Position numbers and translations under genes: made by a program
The notes under the pieces: generated by a model
Told to the model about the DNA's origin: nothing
Databases searched by the model: none
The model's input: the letters and a program-made list of their open reading frames with translations, nothing else
DNA from: Fagopyrum homotropicum
Lineage: Eukaryota > Streptophyta > Magnoliopsida > Caryophyllales > Polygonaceae
Assembly (NCBI GenBank): GCA_033239125.1
Contig: BSWB01000002.1
Span: 154,614,409 to 154,678,408, forward strand
Direction of reading: 5' to 3'
Length of the DNA: 64,000 nt
Part shown: positions 34,677 to 45,874 of the stretch, piece by piece
How positions within the stretch are numbered: the first letter of the stretch is position 1
Layout: every line of letters begins with the position of its first letter

Positions 34677-35283
34677 ATCCGGTAATGACCGGCACATCCA
34701 AGAAAACTTGTAATTTCTTTCACATCCTTCGAGGGTTGTCATCCCGAGACAACTTGTCATACAACTTTTATCTTCTTCGAGAGTAGACCAAAATATCTTA
34801 TCCGGGGCATTAATAAGCCCATATGGAATCTCTACAACTCATTGTGACCATGGTTTGTCCGGAATGCCGTATTTGCAATATCCCAGTCTCGGATTCTCAA
34901 TCGATGACAATCTGAACTTAAACCATTTTGGGAAGAGACTTTTGACCCTTGCAACTGGTCGAGTAGAGTATCTATCCGTGGTGAGGGATACTTGTTCTTC
35001 ATTGTTATCTTGTTCGGCTCATTGTAATCTATGTACAAACGGATAAAACCGTCTCTCCTCTCGCAAACTAGTGTTCTCATAACAACTTCAAATCAAGAGT
35101 TCAAGATAACGTCCGGTGTTCTCTATGGCATTTCAGTAATTCTAATAAAATCTTATAACTAAGTTCTTGCAATTCCTCCTTCACTTGCTTCCACAACTCA
35201 TGTCTCTGCATAAGTGTAACCATACGACGCCTTAGACATCGGAATTAAACCAAGCTCGACCTTAGTGGAAAATTCCACTTTCT
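34677..35283 (-). pseudogene. Chromovirus reverse transcriptase remnant, nested copy 1
   Basis: Minus strand, in order: KVEFSTKVELGLIPMSKA (pre-RT), a degraded stretch, then LYIDYNEPNKITMKNKYPSPRIDTLLDQL and LRIRDWDIANTAF at 35080-34832 (RT fingers). YGLINAP follows, then directly VKEITSFLGCAGHYR (thumb, about 34721-34677). The palm segment that should carry Y-x-D-D between YGLINAP and the thumb is missing, so this RT cannot be active. Confidence 0.85.
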
Positions 35284-37981
35284 CACGTATTGGAATCCGT
35301 GATATCTCAGGTTTTATCTTTTCTCTTCCCGTCACATATCGTAATAATTGATACAATCTTGTCTTATCATTTTACAAGTGGTCATGCTACTAATGATCTA
35401 CCCCGCTCTATTGGGGTGACGTCCTTTAAACACGTGTATTGTTCCATCTTTAGCTACAATGTTTACCGTCCTCTTTCAGAGATCCTTCATCTCTTGAACT
35501 CGAGAGACTTGCTCGAGTCTTTCGACACTAGAAGCCTAGGTTAAGCAATAGTTCAACTTAATCCCTCTTTTCACCTTTAAAAGAAAGGCGATAATACTTC
35601 TCTCGATCTCTCGCATGTGTTCAGTCACAAAGGTCTTAACTACAAGATTCAAAGATGCCTTATAACAGATCGATACAGCCCTCTTCGCTTTTCCTGATAC
35701 CCCAACATATGGGAGGAGCTCCTCGTATTCTACATCAACTTTCACTGTAGACATCCCTTCTTCAAGTAGGGATAGAATTTACACTACATTTTATTATGTA
35801 GCGTTAAACCGACTGTAGAGACTCTAGTTTCGATCTTTCATGTACTTCTTGTACATCTCAAATCAACATCGAACTTCAAAACTTTAGTTTTCTCTTTCTC
35901 TTGTTGGTCACCTTAAGCATCTCTTGGTATTCCATGAACAATCTTCACAACCGTACTAGTATGCCCTTAGGTGAAATTTCCCAACCACAACCCTGAAAGA
36001 TCCACTAATTACTTCACCAAGCACTGCCATCGTAATTCCAAGCTTGCCGTGTTGCATTATTCTAGATTCCACGTAACACATCATAGCCATTATGGCTTCG
36101 CCATGCGATTCAACACTTGAATTAGCTTTTGCTTGTGCGGGCAAGGCATCCATTACCTTAGAACAACATACCATACATCCCCTTATATATCCCCCCTTTA
36201 CGCACAATAACCACAGAAGACTCACCTTCCTTTTTGTCTTTTCCTTCCCTTTTACTCTGATCCGTGTCATTTCTCCATATGACAATCCCATGACCTAAGA
36301 GGGTCGCACCAAATCGTTACAATCCTTCCCCACAAGGTACGTTACCCTCACTTGCTGGAAGCGATAATTTGCTACATGATTAAGATATTTATGCTTCACT
36401 TGATATACCTCTTTATTGCCGACACTCAACCACCACGAATATTCCAAGTTCTTGTTACCCTTCTTCATGATCCCTCATCCGGGATTACTCTCCCCACCTA
36501 CAGTCATCAGTATACAACCTGTACCTGTGCATTCTTGGTGGTCACCGATTAACTCGTTGATGACCCTCTCCGAGATCAACGACTTACCCTCCTACCATAC
36601 TTCCAGGTTTCCATACTCTTGAAGGATACCTTCTCGGGATATTATGCCTTAACTTCATTAGCTCACTTTACTCTACTTCCAACTTCGTTAGCTCCTATTA
36701 CGCTCCTCGCTTCCTTCCACTTTTGTAACATAATTATACCTTCTCGGCCCTTTTGTGTCATATGACCCACTTCCATAGGCTTAACCGCTCTTCATAATGT
36801 TATGCAAATGCACTTCTCAAATATTTTGACCTTAATTAGCATCCACTCGCGTTTCTCTTGGTTGGTATCTTAAATTTTTTTATCAAAGCTCCTTGTTTTG
36901 TCTTTCATCTTCTTGAGATCATCACCTATACACACTTCCTCCTTCTTGGTGTTACTTAGTCCCACCAACATGACGGAAAACGGTTGACTCCATTCTACTA
37001 TGTGAACTTTCACCATGTTATCCTCCTCGTAACTTTCATATGTCTGAAGAAGTCACCCACTTGGGATCTCGTAAAGTCGATACTTCACTTTTTGGTACCT
37101 CCGTAAGCTTAACTTACGGGTCTCTTAAATATTTTGTGATTGATTCATCCACACCTCTCATCCCGGCCCCCCATGTCTAGAAGTGCCTAAGGAAAACTTT
37201 TACGTCTTAATGAAATACCACTTCTACCCTTGCTAGAAGGTACTTCTCTTCTTCTCGATACGTTTATTTGGTTTAACGGCACGCCACTTGGAAGAATTTT
37301 AAGTTCGTTGTCTCAAATTAGCTTCATTGTTGCCCATCATTGCTTCATCGGAACCACTCTCATAACTTCATGTCATTTCCTTTTCTTGTACAACTTTCAT
37401 CTCGGTTTTGTTGAAGTCGTCTCGAAGTTCCTTCTACTTGTTTGTCCTTGCCGTTAACGTCCTCTTTAGTCTTCATAGGATTGCTTGGACATCCTCTAAA
37501 GGAGCCCAATGATTCGCCAGGGTGTTTGCCATAACGTGATAATTCGGTAACTTGACATGCCCATCTTCGTATGTACACTATCCTATGTCAAACGTCGTCG
37601 TCCAAGGGCGATGATATCATACTAGCATCTTAACTAAAAGGTCTCATATCTCCATATGCTACTATATATAATAAGTATACGTATGTAAGACTATATAAGT
37701 ACTCTGTCCACATTGCTACTAATATATTACATCTGGAAATCCATTACAAAATACAAGGTCCAAAAGCTAATAAGATCATATCATGCCACATATATAAGCA
37801 TATATCAATATAAGGTCCCATAACACATAACCGTCCACATATATAACTATACGCATATATTCAGCTCATCATGCAACTTACAATCACAAAGATACACATC
37901 AATTAAATCATCCATAACTATAAATAACATATAATAATAATCTAAAAACATCCTAGGCCCACGATAAATATCTACATAACT

Positions 37982-37985
<4 letters not shown>

Positions 37986-38028
<43 letters not shown>
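37986..38028. repeat. (AT)n microsatellite in nested copy 1
   Basis: About 43 bases of uninterrupted AT dinucleotides. The same locus in copy 2 (about 59530-59573) has a similar length. Confidence 0.95.
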
Positions 38029-38029
<1 letters not shown>

Positions 38030-38199
38030 TAAAAATCCAATAAACTATGCTGCTGAGATCCACGGAAGGAGTGGTGGTCCGTACATTCTACCCCGACTCA
38101 TGCATGTGATTTTGAAAACGAAAACTCAGAACCCGCGGGGTTCTGTTTATTCCTTATTCCGCCTTTAGAAGATTGCGAGTGCCATTGTTGTCAACCTAG

Positions 38200-38212
38200 G
38201 GCTCTGATACCA
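38200..38212 (-). other. Primer-binding site, initiator tRNA-Met type, nested copy 1
   Basis: The minus strand reads TGGTATCAGAGCC, three bases inside the 5' LTR end. It is complementary to the 3' end of plant initiator tRNA-Met. It fixes the element's orientation as minus. Confidence 0.93.
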
Positions 38213-38215
38213 CTT

Positions 38216-41053
38216 TGTAAGACCCCGAATCCGCGGGACTCGGGATGCCACGAGTTGGGACCTCACAATGGGTCCCGACCCTTAGCCTGACAACAATTTC
38301 ACTGGATCTTACAACAAGACACAAATAAAGGCAAAACCGAAATTCATTTTTAATGCAATGATATGAACCCCAAAAGAAAACAACGAAAGACTTCAGCCGA
38401 GATACAACGCTAAAGTCAACTGCCATACACGCGACATACATAATACCCTAAACAATACATAAAAACAACCCCCAAAACCCATCCTAAAATGTACGGACCC
38501 CGGCTGTCCACTCTTCCGGATCTCTCGGTCGCGCCCCTAACCTGCAAGGCAACTACAACAATATCGGTATAAAACCGTTAGCTAGCATTCAAGGCATTAG
38601 AATCATGGTATTGGCACACACACACATAAGGCATCATAAACACACAACATGTTCCAAAACACACAATCCGGTTTATTATCTTTTTATTATTAGGTCATAT
38701 CCCGTTCTAATTCAACTTCTTTTGTGACACGAGAATCTTAAAGATCTCGCCCTTATCCCCTTTCACCATACGGGTTTGTACTTGATGCGGATCAGCATCA
38801 CCCGATGGGCTGGTCGCAAGGCACCTCCCAGTCATCCCCATTTTGGACTGGACAAGCGGTCACCGCCCGTTATCATACTCTTGGGCCAAATATAAACATA
38901 TAAAGTCGGTGGTCCTATTCCCGGTTTAGATGTTATAACATAAGCAATAAACACACACATAAACAATAAACACACACCACCAAACACGCATTGAAACTAA
39001 TACAGAGAATACGAGCTAAGTAAGTCCGAAGACTTACCTCGTCCTCAAAGCTAAACCGATCAACAATATCTCTCAACTTCCCGTAGGAAGATACTCAACT
39101 CCTGGGCAAAACAAGGCACACGATCAATATCTATCTCTCATGCTAGAAGTCCTTAGACTTCTAACCCAAATGACCTCTATAAGGTCACACACTCACCTGT
39201 TAGGATAAGACATTCCTAGTCTCGATGCTCTCACAACAACATGTAATCCCAAACCTCAAGCCTAATGATTCTCATAAGATCAAACCATATACTCGAATCC
39301 TTATAACAACCTCACTAGACCGCAATATCACCTCAAGCTTAGAATCAACATCAATCCATCAACAATATCAAATCCTCAAAACTCACCTAAGGTTCAAAGT
39401 CACTACTTGACATTAACTCTAAGTTATACTAGATCCATCCTAGCATGATACTACTACTACTAAACATAACTATGTCGAGGAAAAAGGTAACTCACGCGAC
39501 GTCAAAGACGGAAGACGGTCTATGGATGTCGACTTGGACTCGGTAGGTTTTTATCGGGACGCTGCCGAACCTAACACCAAAATTAGACAAATTTAGCTCG
39601 TACGCTAAATTTGATCGGAAGATATATAATATATAAAAACTACGGAAAACTCGATTTCAAATTCCCTCGTTAAAACCCGCAAAACCCTTCCGGTCAAAAT
39701 ATGAAATTCTAGAAACTTGGTCTTAAAACCGTAATTAAAACTTGAGCCATAAACCGAATTTAAATCCAACTAAGACATAATATACCGAGTATAAAAATGT
39801 AAGAATATCCCGTAACTAAAAACCCGAGGTTCAATACCGTCAAGCCATTTCCGGGGCAAAATACACATCACAACACGCGTCATAAACCCGCAACCCAAAC
39901 TCCGGGCCGTTAATACGGAACTTAAAAACATAAACCATATCCCGAAAATAAGTTTTGGCCAAAACATAAAATATATATTCTAGCAGGGGCAAAAATTCAA
40001 ATTCCCGAAACTTGGGGCCATTTTCTATAATTAGTTTCTGCAGGGGTATAAACTGCAACTTCCAAAGAAGGGGTCAAAACTGCAATATAGAGATAGGGTA
40101 CATTCTGCAATTATACCAAAAATAAGGGTACAAGCTGTCATTATACCTAATTGGAGGGGGGCCGATTGTAATCAGGACAAAAGGTGTCATCTTCAACCTT
40201 TGGAACGGCGCAGAAGGGAAGGGTCCGAGAGGATGGCGGCAACTTTTGTGGAGGAAGGAGGTTGTACAGGCGGCGTGGTTCCGGTGGAAAGAGGCGGTGT
40301 CGGACCCAGGCGGTGCGTGACAGAGGAGGCAGCGGAGTGGAGCCTCAGAGACGCGGTGTTGGATCGATCCAGAGGGAGACGAGGGTGGCAGCTCCTCTCC
40401 TGCGGCGGGCGAGGCGAGATTGTTGCAGATGGGAGGTTGAGCAGAAGTTTTCTCCATCCAGATTGCTTGGGAGAAGGTAGACGATGAAGGGTTTGCCAGG
40501 GGAGGAAGAGGGAATTAGAGGTGAGCAGCAAAGAGATCAGAGGGGAGGATGGACGAAGGGTCATGGTGCAAGGCTCACAGAGGCTTCGCAGGGAACGACG
40601 AGTCGGTTAAGGGCGGCAGCTCTCATAGGTCGGGAAGCGAACGGTCAGTTCACCAGCAAAGGAGAGAGAGAGCATAAGAGAAAAAAAATAAAAGAAAAGG
40701 AATAAGTAAAAGGGAGTAGGAGAGAAATAAAATAGATTCGATCTGATCGACTGGAATGAGATTTTTGGATCGGAAAGCTTTTCAAACTTTTCCGTAAAAT
40801 AATATACTGAATATATAAATATAAAATATACTCGTAAAAATATTGTTTAGGCTATACATTTTACTTCCGTAATATATTCATGATAATAATAAAATGATAT
40901 AAATACGGATAGTATATATATATATATATATTAAAACTCGTAAAATTCTAATTACGACGTAAAAATACTCTAAAAATATATTTAGGCTATTAAAATATCA
41001 ATAAATACATGGAAGATACTTATCGAGAACACACCTAGAATTTGGACGTTATA
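38216..41053 (-). mobile_element. Nested element, copy 1, 5' LTR
   Basis: 2838 bp. It lacks 78 bases present in the other three LTRs (the junction is near 40419), with GAG as short homology at the break. Its outer end reads GTTATA where the others read GTTACA. Diagnostic bases (for example ACTGCC near 38420, GGGACGCTG near 39560) group it with the 5' LTR of copy 2. Confidence 0.93.
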
Positions 41054-41654
41054 TTCCATTATGGCTGGACGCCATAACTAGAAGGAGACGTTTGCTGCCA
41101 TGCATGCGAACAGACTAGTAGCACCGCCCTACGTTCCCCCTGAGCCACCAGTTGTAGAGGAGGAGGAGATGAGAGGGGATGACGAGTTTGAGGGAGGAGG
41201 AGATGATCATGATTTTGGTACCTTTCCGGATCAGCCGGACGTAGTTCCTGACCTTCCTAGACACTCTCCCCGCCCCGCTAGAGCTTCTGGCTCTTCCTCT
41301 CGCCGTGCTAGTGTGAGCGAGAGACCTACATGGATGGTAGATCCTCCTTCATGGTATAGCACTCAGCCGGAGTGGATGGGAGCTCCACCACCTTGGCATG
41401 CTCAACCACCACCTGCACCAGCACCGTTAGACGCACCGGCATGGTACAGCCAGCCGCCCGGATGGTATAAGAAGTTGCCAGAGTGGGCCACCGATCTTTC
41501 CAGTAGGGTCGGAGCCTTGGAGATCCGTGCAGATGCTAGGGATGCACGAGCCGCCGATCATGACCGCATGATGAGAGATATTTACCGCCAGCAGTTTGGG
41601 CGGAATTATGATCCCGGCTTCTTCCCGTTTCCACCACCACCGGCACCTCAGTGA
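41054..41654 (+). pseudogene. Athila 3' ORF, second part, copy 1
   Basis: Continuation of the 3' ORF beyond the nested element. The codon phase is preserved when the two flanks are simply abutted. TAG at 41079-41081 stands for Trp in copy 2, and the frame is open from 41100. The segment is acidic, then rich in Pro and Trp (WYSTQPEW, PPPWHAQPPPAP, WYSQPPGWYKKL), then a likely coiled coil (LSSRVGALEIRADARDARAA) and a Pro-rich tail ending PPPPAPQ. Confidence 0.75.
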
Positions 41655-43015
41655 TGACCTTTGACGATCTACCGTTTTAGCCGCTACCACCACCGTCTTG
41701 TGAGTCTTTTTTCTTTCTTTCTTTTCTTTATTTTTCTTTTTGAACATTAGGGACAATGTTTGTTCCAAGTATGGGGTGGGGTGTGACTAATCGTTTGTAA
41801 TAACTCTTACTCACTTTGTATGCTTTGATCGAGAACAACTTGCATGTTTCATTCCATTGTTACACGTTTCATTATCGCATTACATGAAAAAGCTTTTGAA
41901 AAACCCATAAAAATTGAAAAATTTTGAAAATTTTGTGCTTCTAAGGATAGAGATGACTTCTATGATAATCACTACTTGTGAATTGAGTTTTGATGACAAT
42001 CGTATGCTTAAACAAATAGTGAATTGAAAAGAAATTGAATGAGTTGATTATTCCTCTTTTGCAAGTTTCATAATGTGAAGAATGTTACTTAAATCATATT
42101 GAGAAATCAAGGTTGAAATCACATGATAAGTTCTTATACTTCTTGTTGAAATAATTAAGGCAATTCGATTTTCTTTCTTCTTTCTTTGATCATTTAGCCC
42201 CTCAATAAAATTATGGCCTCCTTTACCTATCCGATAATTTGGAAGAGTTGATATTTGGCATGTTTGATGTGGGAGGGCCATGAAAGCAAAATTTTGCATT
42301 CAAAGAATAGAAAGAACTTATAGGTTTGGGGAAGTCAATCATGACAATGAGTAACTCGGCACCATTCACATAGCCGGGTGTTTGTGTCTTGCCAAAGTTG
42401 GATTGAGCGATATTCCTAGCGGATTATAGTATGTGCATCAAGGGTTTGAGGCATCTCGCAAAATTGAGAAACGCCAATCTCCTAGGCTTCGGTTTTTGTG
42501 CACCTCTGTCCATAACTCCAAAAGTAAAGTCAAAAAATGAATTGAAAAGAAGAGAGCGAAACTCTAAGTTGAAAGTGTTGCAAAACCGCAAGAGAAAAAG
42601 AAAAGAGTTAGTTACCCACTTTCCCGGATTCATGCACCACATTCCTTAAAGTTTTCCTTCCCTTTCCGCATTCTAGACCTTGTTTGAAAGTCCTTAAGAT
42701 CAAGAGAATGATATATGACTTGGTGATCTAAATTAAAGTTTCTTATCATTGATTTTGATAATGTTTGAAAGTTATGATGCTTACATGGAAGTTTGATAAA
42801 TTCATGAGTTTTATTTACTCTTTACTCTTTGATTATGTATATGAGAGTCTTATGAACAAATGAAGCAAGATTTGAGAATGATCTATTGACTAGGAAGCAC
42901 ATTCATCTAAAAGAAGTTTTGTTTTGAGATGCATCCATATTTCATCCTAACTTGAGTTTCAAAGCTTTTGAAAGACCTTGCTTGGGGACAAGCAAGTGGC
43001 AAGTATGGGGTATTT
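41655..43015 (+). other. Athila 3' non-coding region and polypurine tract, copy 1
   Basis: Non-coding. The decamer AAGTATGGGG occurs twice: at 41767-41776 after GGGACAATG, and at 43001-43010, six bases before the next LTR, where it is the probable plus-strand primer. No frame with a recognisable domain lies between. Confidence 0.65.
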
Positions 43016-43326
43016 TGTTAGCATAAAATATTGTGATATTTTAGACACGTTTTCTAGATGTATTTCATCCATAATGGTGTTTATTGATAAAGCATTGATG
43101 CAATTGTGAGCTAGTTTGTTTATATTGTCGATATAGAGGTCTACATAAGCTTTGTGTTGATTGTAGGCGAATAAGAGCTGAAACCAAACGAATTAAGAGA
43201 GAATGGAGATGGATTAAGCACATCCAAGGATTGAGGACACCACAAAGGAGCTAAGGAAGATGCTAGGATGAAGAATGGCACAAAACAAAGGGAATTACGA
43301 GCAACCTATGCTTCCACGCTCTAAAA

Positions 43327-43477
43327 TACGGCCGTAATGAAGTCCACGCTCTAAACCACGGCCGTGGAACTTGGCAACATGAGCGTGGAGCACTCCAGAG
43401 AGTTACACGGTATAAATTACGGTCGTAGAAGTTGTGAAGAACCGTGATGAAATCCACGCTCTAAACCACGGCCGTGG
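43327..43477. repeat. Palindromic module cluster in middle LTR
   Basis: TACGGCCGTA at 43327-43336, and CCACGGCCGTGG at 43356-43367 and 43466-43477, with an imperfect member between. Arrangement and spacing equal those in the first LTR. Confidence 0.85.
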
Positions 43478-43574
43478 AACCCTCTATGACCGTGATTTAG
43501 GCGATCTTTTAACGCACTAATTAAAGCCACGATCTTTTACATATGGGCCGGGGGAGAGACATTCTATCTTTCCC

Positions 43575-43582
43575 TATAAAAG
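43575..43582 (+). promoter_or_regulatory. TATA box of middle Athila LTR
   Basis: TATAAAAG in the same CCCTATAAAAGGAC context as the first LTR. It would drive transcription of unit 2. Confidence 0.7.
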
Positions 43583-44056
43583 GACTGAAGGAGGGAGATT
43601 CCGTCACCTTCGCTTACGCTTACTTGCACGTGCCTAGGGTTTCAGTTGGACGTGCGGAGATTGTCATTTTGCAACGGAGATTTGCAAAGACTTGGAATTT
43701 GGAAGTTACGCTTTGTCCTTAGGTTTGATTAGAAGACGGATTGACATCCCGCTCTTCGTTCTTATCAAGGATTGTGATTGGTTTGTGTTATTCCGAATCT
43801 GATATACATCATTACCTTGTTTGTGGATTTGAGATTGAATTGAAGTTATTGAAGGTTTTCGAAGGTTTTCATCTTTCATTCTTTTAAATCTTGAATTTGA
43901 TATCATAATGACTGTTGTTGGCTAAAACCCTTTAGCAATTCTAAGGTGAAGGGTTGATAGTTGTGGCTTAGATGATGATAGATCGATCGTAAACAGATTG
44001 GACCCTGAGAGTTAGAGAGATTCCGTCGATAGCCAGAATTACGGTGTGTTCTTGAG

Positions 44057-44072
44057 TTCCACGGCCGTGGAA
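44057..44072. repeat. 16-bp palindrome in middle LTR R/U5
   Basis: TTCCACGGCCGTGGAA, identical to 22487-22502. Confidence 0.85.
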
Positions 44073-44687
44073 TCTCAAGATCCACCCGTAATTTTTCCTA
44101 GTTTACGAAACTTGCTTTTACTTTAATCCAAAGTTAAAGATTTGCTTTAACTTAGTCTTGGCTTGCCTTTTCTAAGTGGTAGTGAAGCCTCAACAACCTC
44201 TACTTCGATTTCGAGTGTCACAACCTTAATTGGTTTAGTTAGTCTTGATCCTTGGATTACAAGTTTGGGTATTTGATATTAATTCTTGTCTTTAGATCCT
44301 TTCTATACTTAAGCCTCAACAACCTTTATAGAGAGTATTTCTAGATAAGTCATATAAAGCCTTGGAACTTCACCGTACATTGCTTTGCATTAGCATACCT
44401 TTGCAACTCTTAACTTTGTCCTTATATCTTTAGTATATCTTGAATCGATTGTCACAACTGGATTCCTGGATCTTTAGGATTGTTGTTTTCCCAATATTTA
44501 CAAAGCTTCATACATTTACTTGCTTGACAATTTTATAATTGGATTTAACCCCCCAAATCCCTGTGTTCGATACTCTGGAATTCTTGCTTAACTACGTCGA
44601 TCCGTACACTGCGGGTTCGCTTGCTTGATTTCTAGTTTTATAAATTTAAGACTTATTTGCACGCACGCTAAGTGGCGAACAAGTTTT

Positions 44688-44705
44688 TGGCGCCGTTGCC
44701 GGGGA
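44688..44705 (+). other. Primer-binding site, tRNA-Asp type, copy 2
   Basis: TGGCGCCGTTGCCGGGGA, identical to copy 1, directly after the middle LTR. Confidence 0.95.
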
Positions 44706-44783
44706 TTTGGTCTAGGCCGAATTCGGTTATCGGTTGTCAAGCTTGGGAGCTCTTCCCTTGTTATTTGATATCTTTTCAAGTGT

Positions 44784-45874
44784 ATGCGCAGGACTAGGAA
44801 CAACGAAGACCTCTTACCTCTCGATCAAGAACTTGAGAGGACTTTGAGGAGAAAGCTCAAGGAAAGAAAGATGGCTGAAGAAAGAGAACGTGATTACCAA
44901 ACGGAGTTAGCGGAAAAAGAAGCTCAACTCCAATAGAGTGAGAAGACTCGCAGGGAGGAAATGGATCGTCATCAAGCGAAATTTGATGATCTAACGGATA
45001 TGATATTTCAAGTGAGGATGGAATTGAGCGATCTTAAGAGAAAGAAGAGCAGGAAATCCTCAAGGAGATCCTCAATATCGGTTAGAACCCATTCATCTGG
45101 CAAAGATAGCGACTCTTCCATGCCACCATTAGAGGACATTGATCCGATGATCAATGTGAACCCATTCATTCCAAGACCGGCCGCCAATCGTCGTGCCCCA
45201 GCTGGAGGTGCGAGAGTCGATCGTGTGGATGAGGAGCCAAGAACTCTTGGCCAAAGGATGGATCCAACGCAGCAACCACGCCGTTTGGGTGTGAACTTTG
45301 ATGCTGATGATGCACAAGGGTTTAGCTTCAACCCGCAAGTTATTACCATTGTCCGCCAAAATCAATTTGGGGGAACAAGCGCTGAATCTCCACATCAACA
45401 TCTACAAAATTTTGAGATCATGATGGAGACAATGAAGCCAAAGAATGAAACTACCAACAACTATAAACTCAAGCCTTTCTTCTTCTCCTTGAAAGGGAAA
45501 GCATTGTCTTGGTATCAAGCTCTTCCAAGTGGGAAACTCGAAACATGGGAGGATCTTTCTTCGGAATTCCTCACTAAGTTCTTTCCGCCATCCAAGACGG
45601 CGGATTTGAGAGGTAAGATTAATGCATTTTGTATGAGATCTAAGAAAGTTTGTTTCAATCTTGGGAAAGATTTCAAGATTTGCTCTTAGATTGCCCACAT
45701 TATGGCATATCCAAATTGGCACTATTGGAGATATACTATAAGGGGCTGGATGTGGAGACACAATTCAAGCTCCAATCCCTTTCATGTGGTACATTGATGG
45801 ACATGAGGGAAGATGACGCTTGAGACTTCATTGAGAAGCAAGCGCGAGTCATTGAGAAGTATTCTCATCGGGAA
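44784..45874 (+). pseudogene. Athila gag, N-terminal and capsid part, copy 2
   Basis: It carries the same three lesions as copy 1: TAG at 44934-44936, the frameshift near 45632-45652, and TGA about 54 bases before 45875. The open part 44961-45689 differs from copy 1 by a handful of residues (for example H3R, V8F and T-to-M early in the frame). A full gag can therefore not be made from either copy without recoding. Confidence 0.85.

Larger units (their letters stand above)
33826..38215 (-). mobile_element. Nested element, copy 1, internal region (deletion derivative)
   Basis: 4390 bp between the LTRs, minus strand. In element order there are the primer-binding site, an unrecognisable gag-sized region (about 38190-35300), RT remnants, RNase H and integrase scraps, and a polypurine-like tract with hairpin. 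Large blocks of pol are missing and stops are frequent. No autonomous function is possible from this sequence. The many short plus-strand frames over it are antisense shadows. Confidence 0.85.
43016..44681 (+). mobile_element. Shared middle Athila LTR
   Basis: 1666 bp from TGTTAGCATAAAATATTG to GTGGCGAACA. It serves as the 3' LTR of unit 1 and the 5' LTR of unit 2: a polypurine tract precedes it and a primer-binding site follows it, with no flanking DNA or target duplication on either side. This is the signature of LTR-LTR unequal recombination. Confidence 0.95.

Noticed and set aside
35290..37578. Many 60-110-codon frames on both strands in the nested element interior
   Set aside because: They are unsupported by motifs, broken by stops and duplicated only because the whole block is duplicated. 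They are decayed gag/protease-sized sequence.
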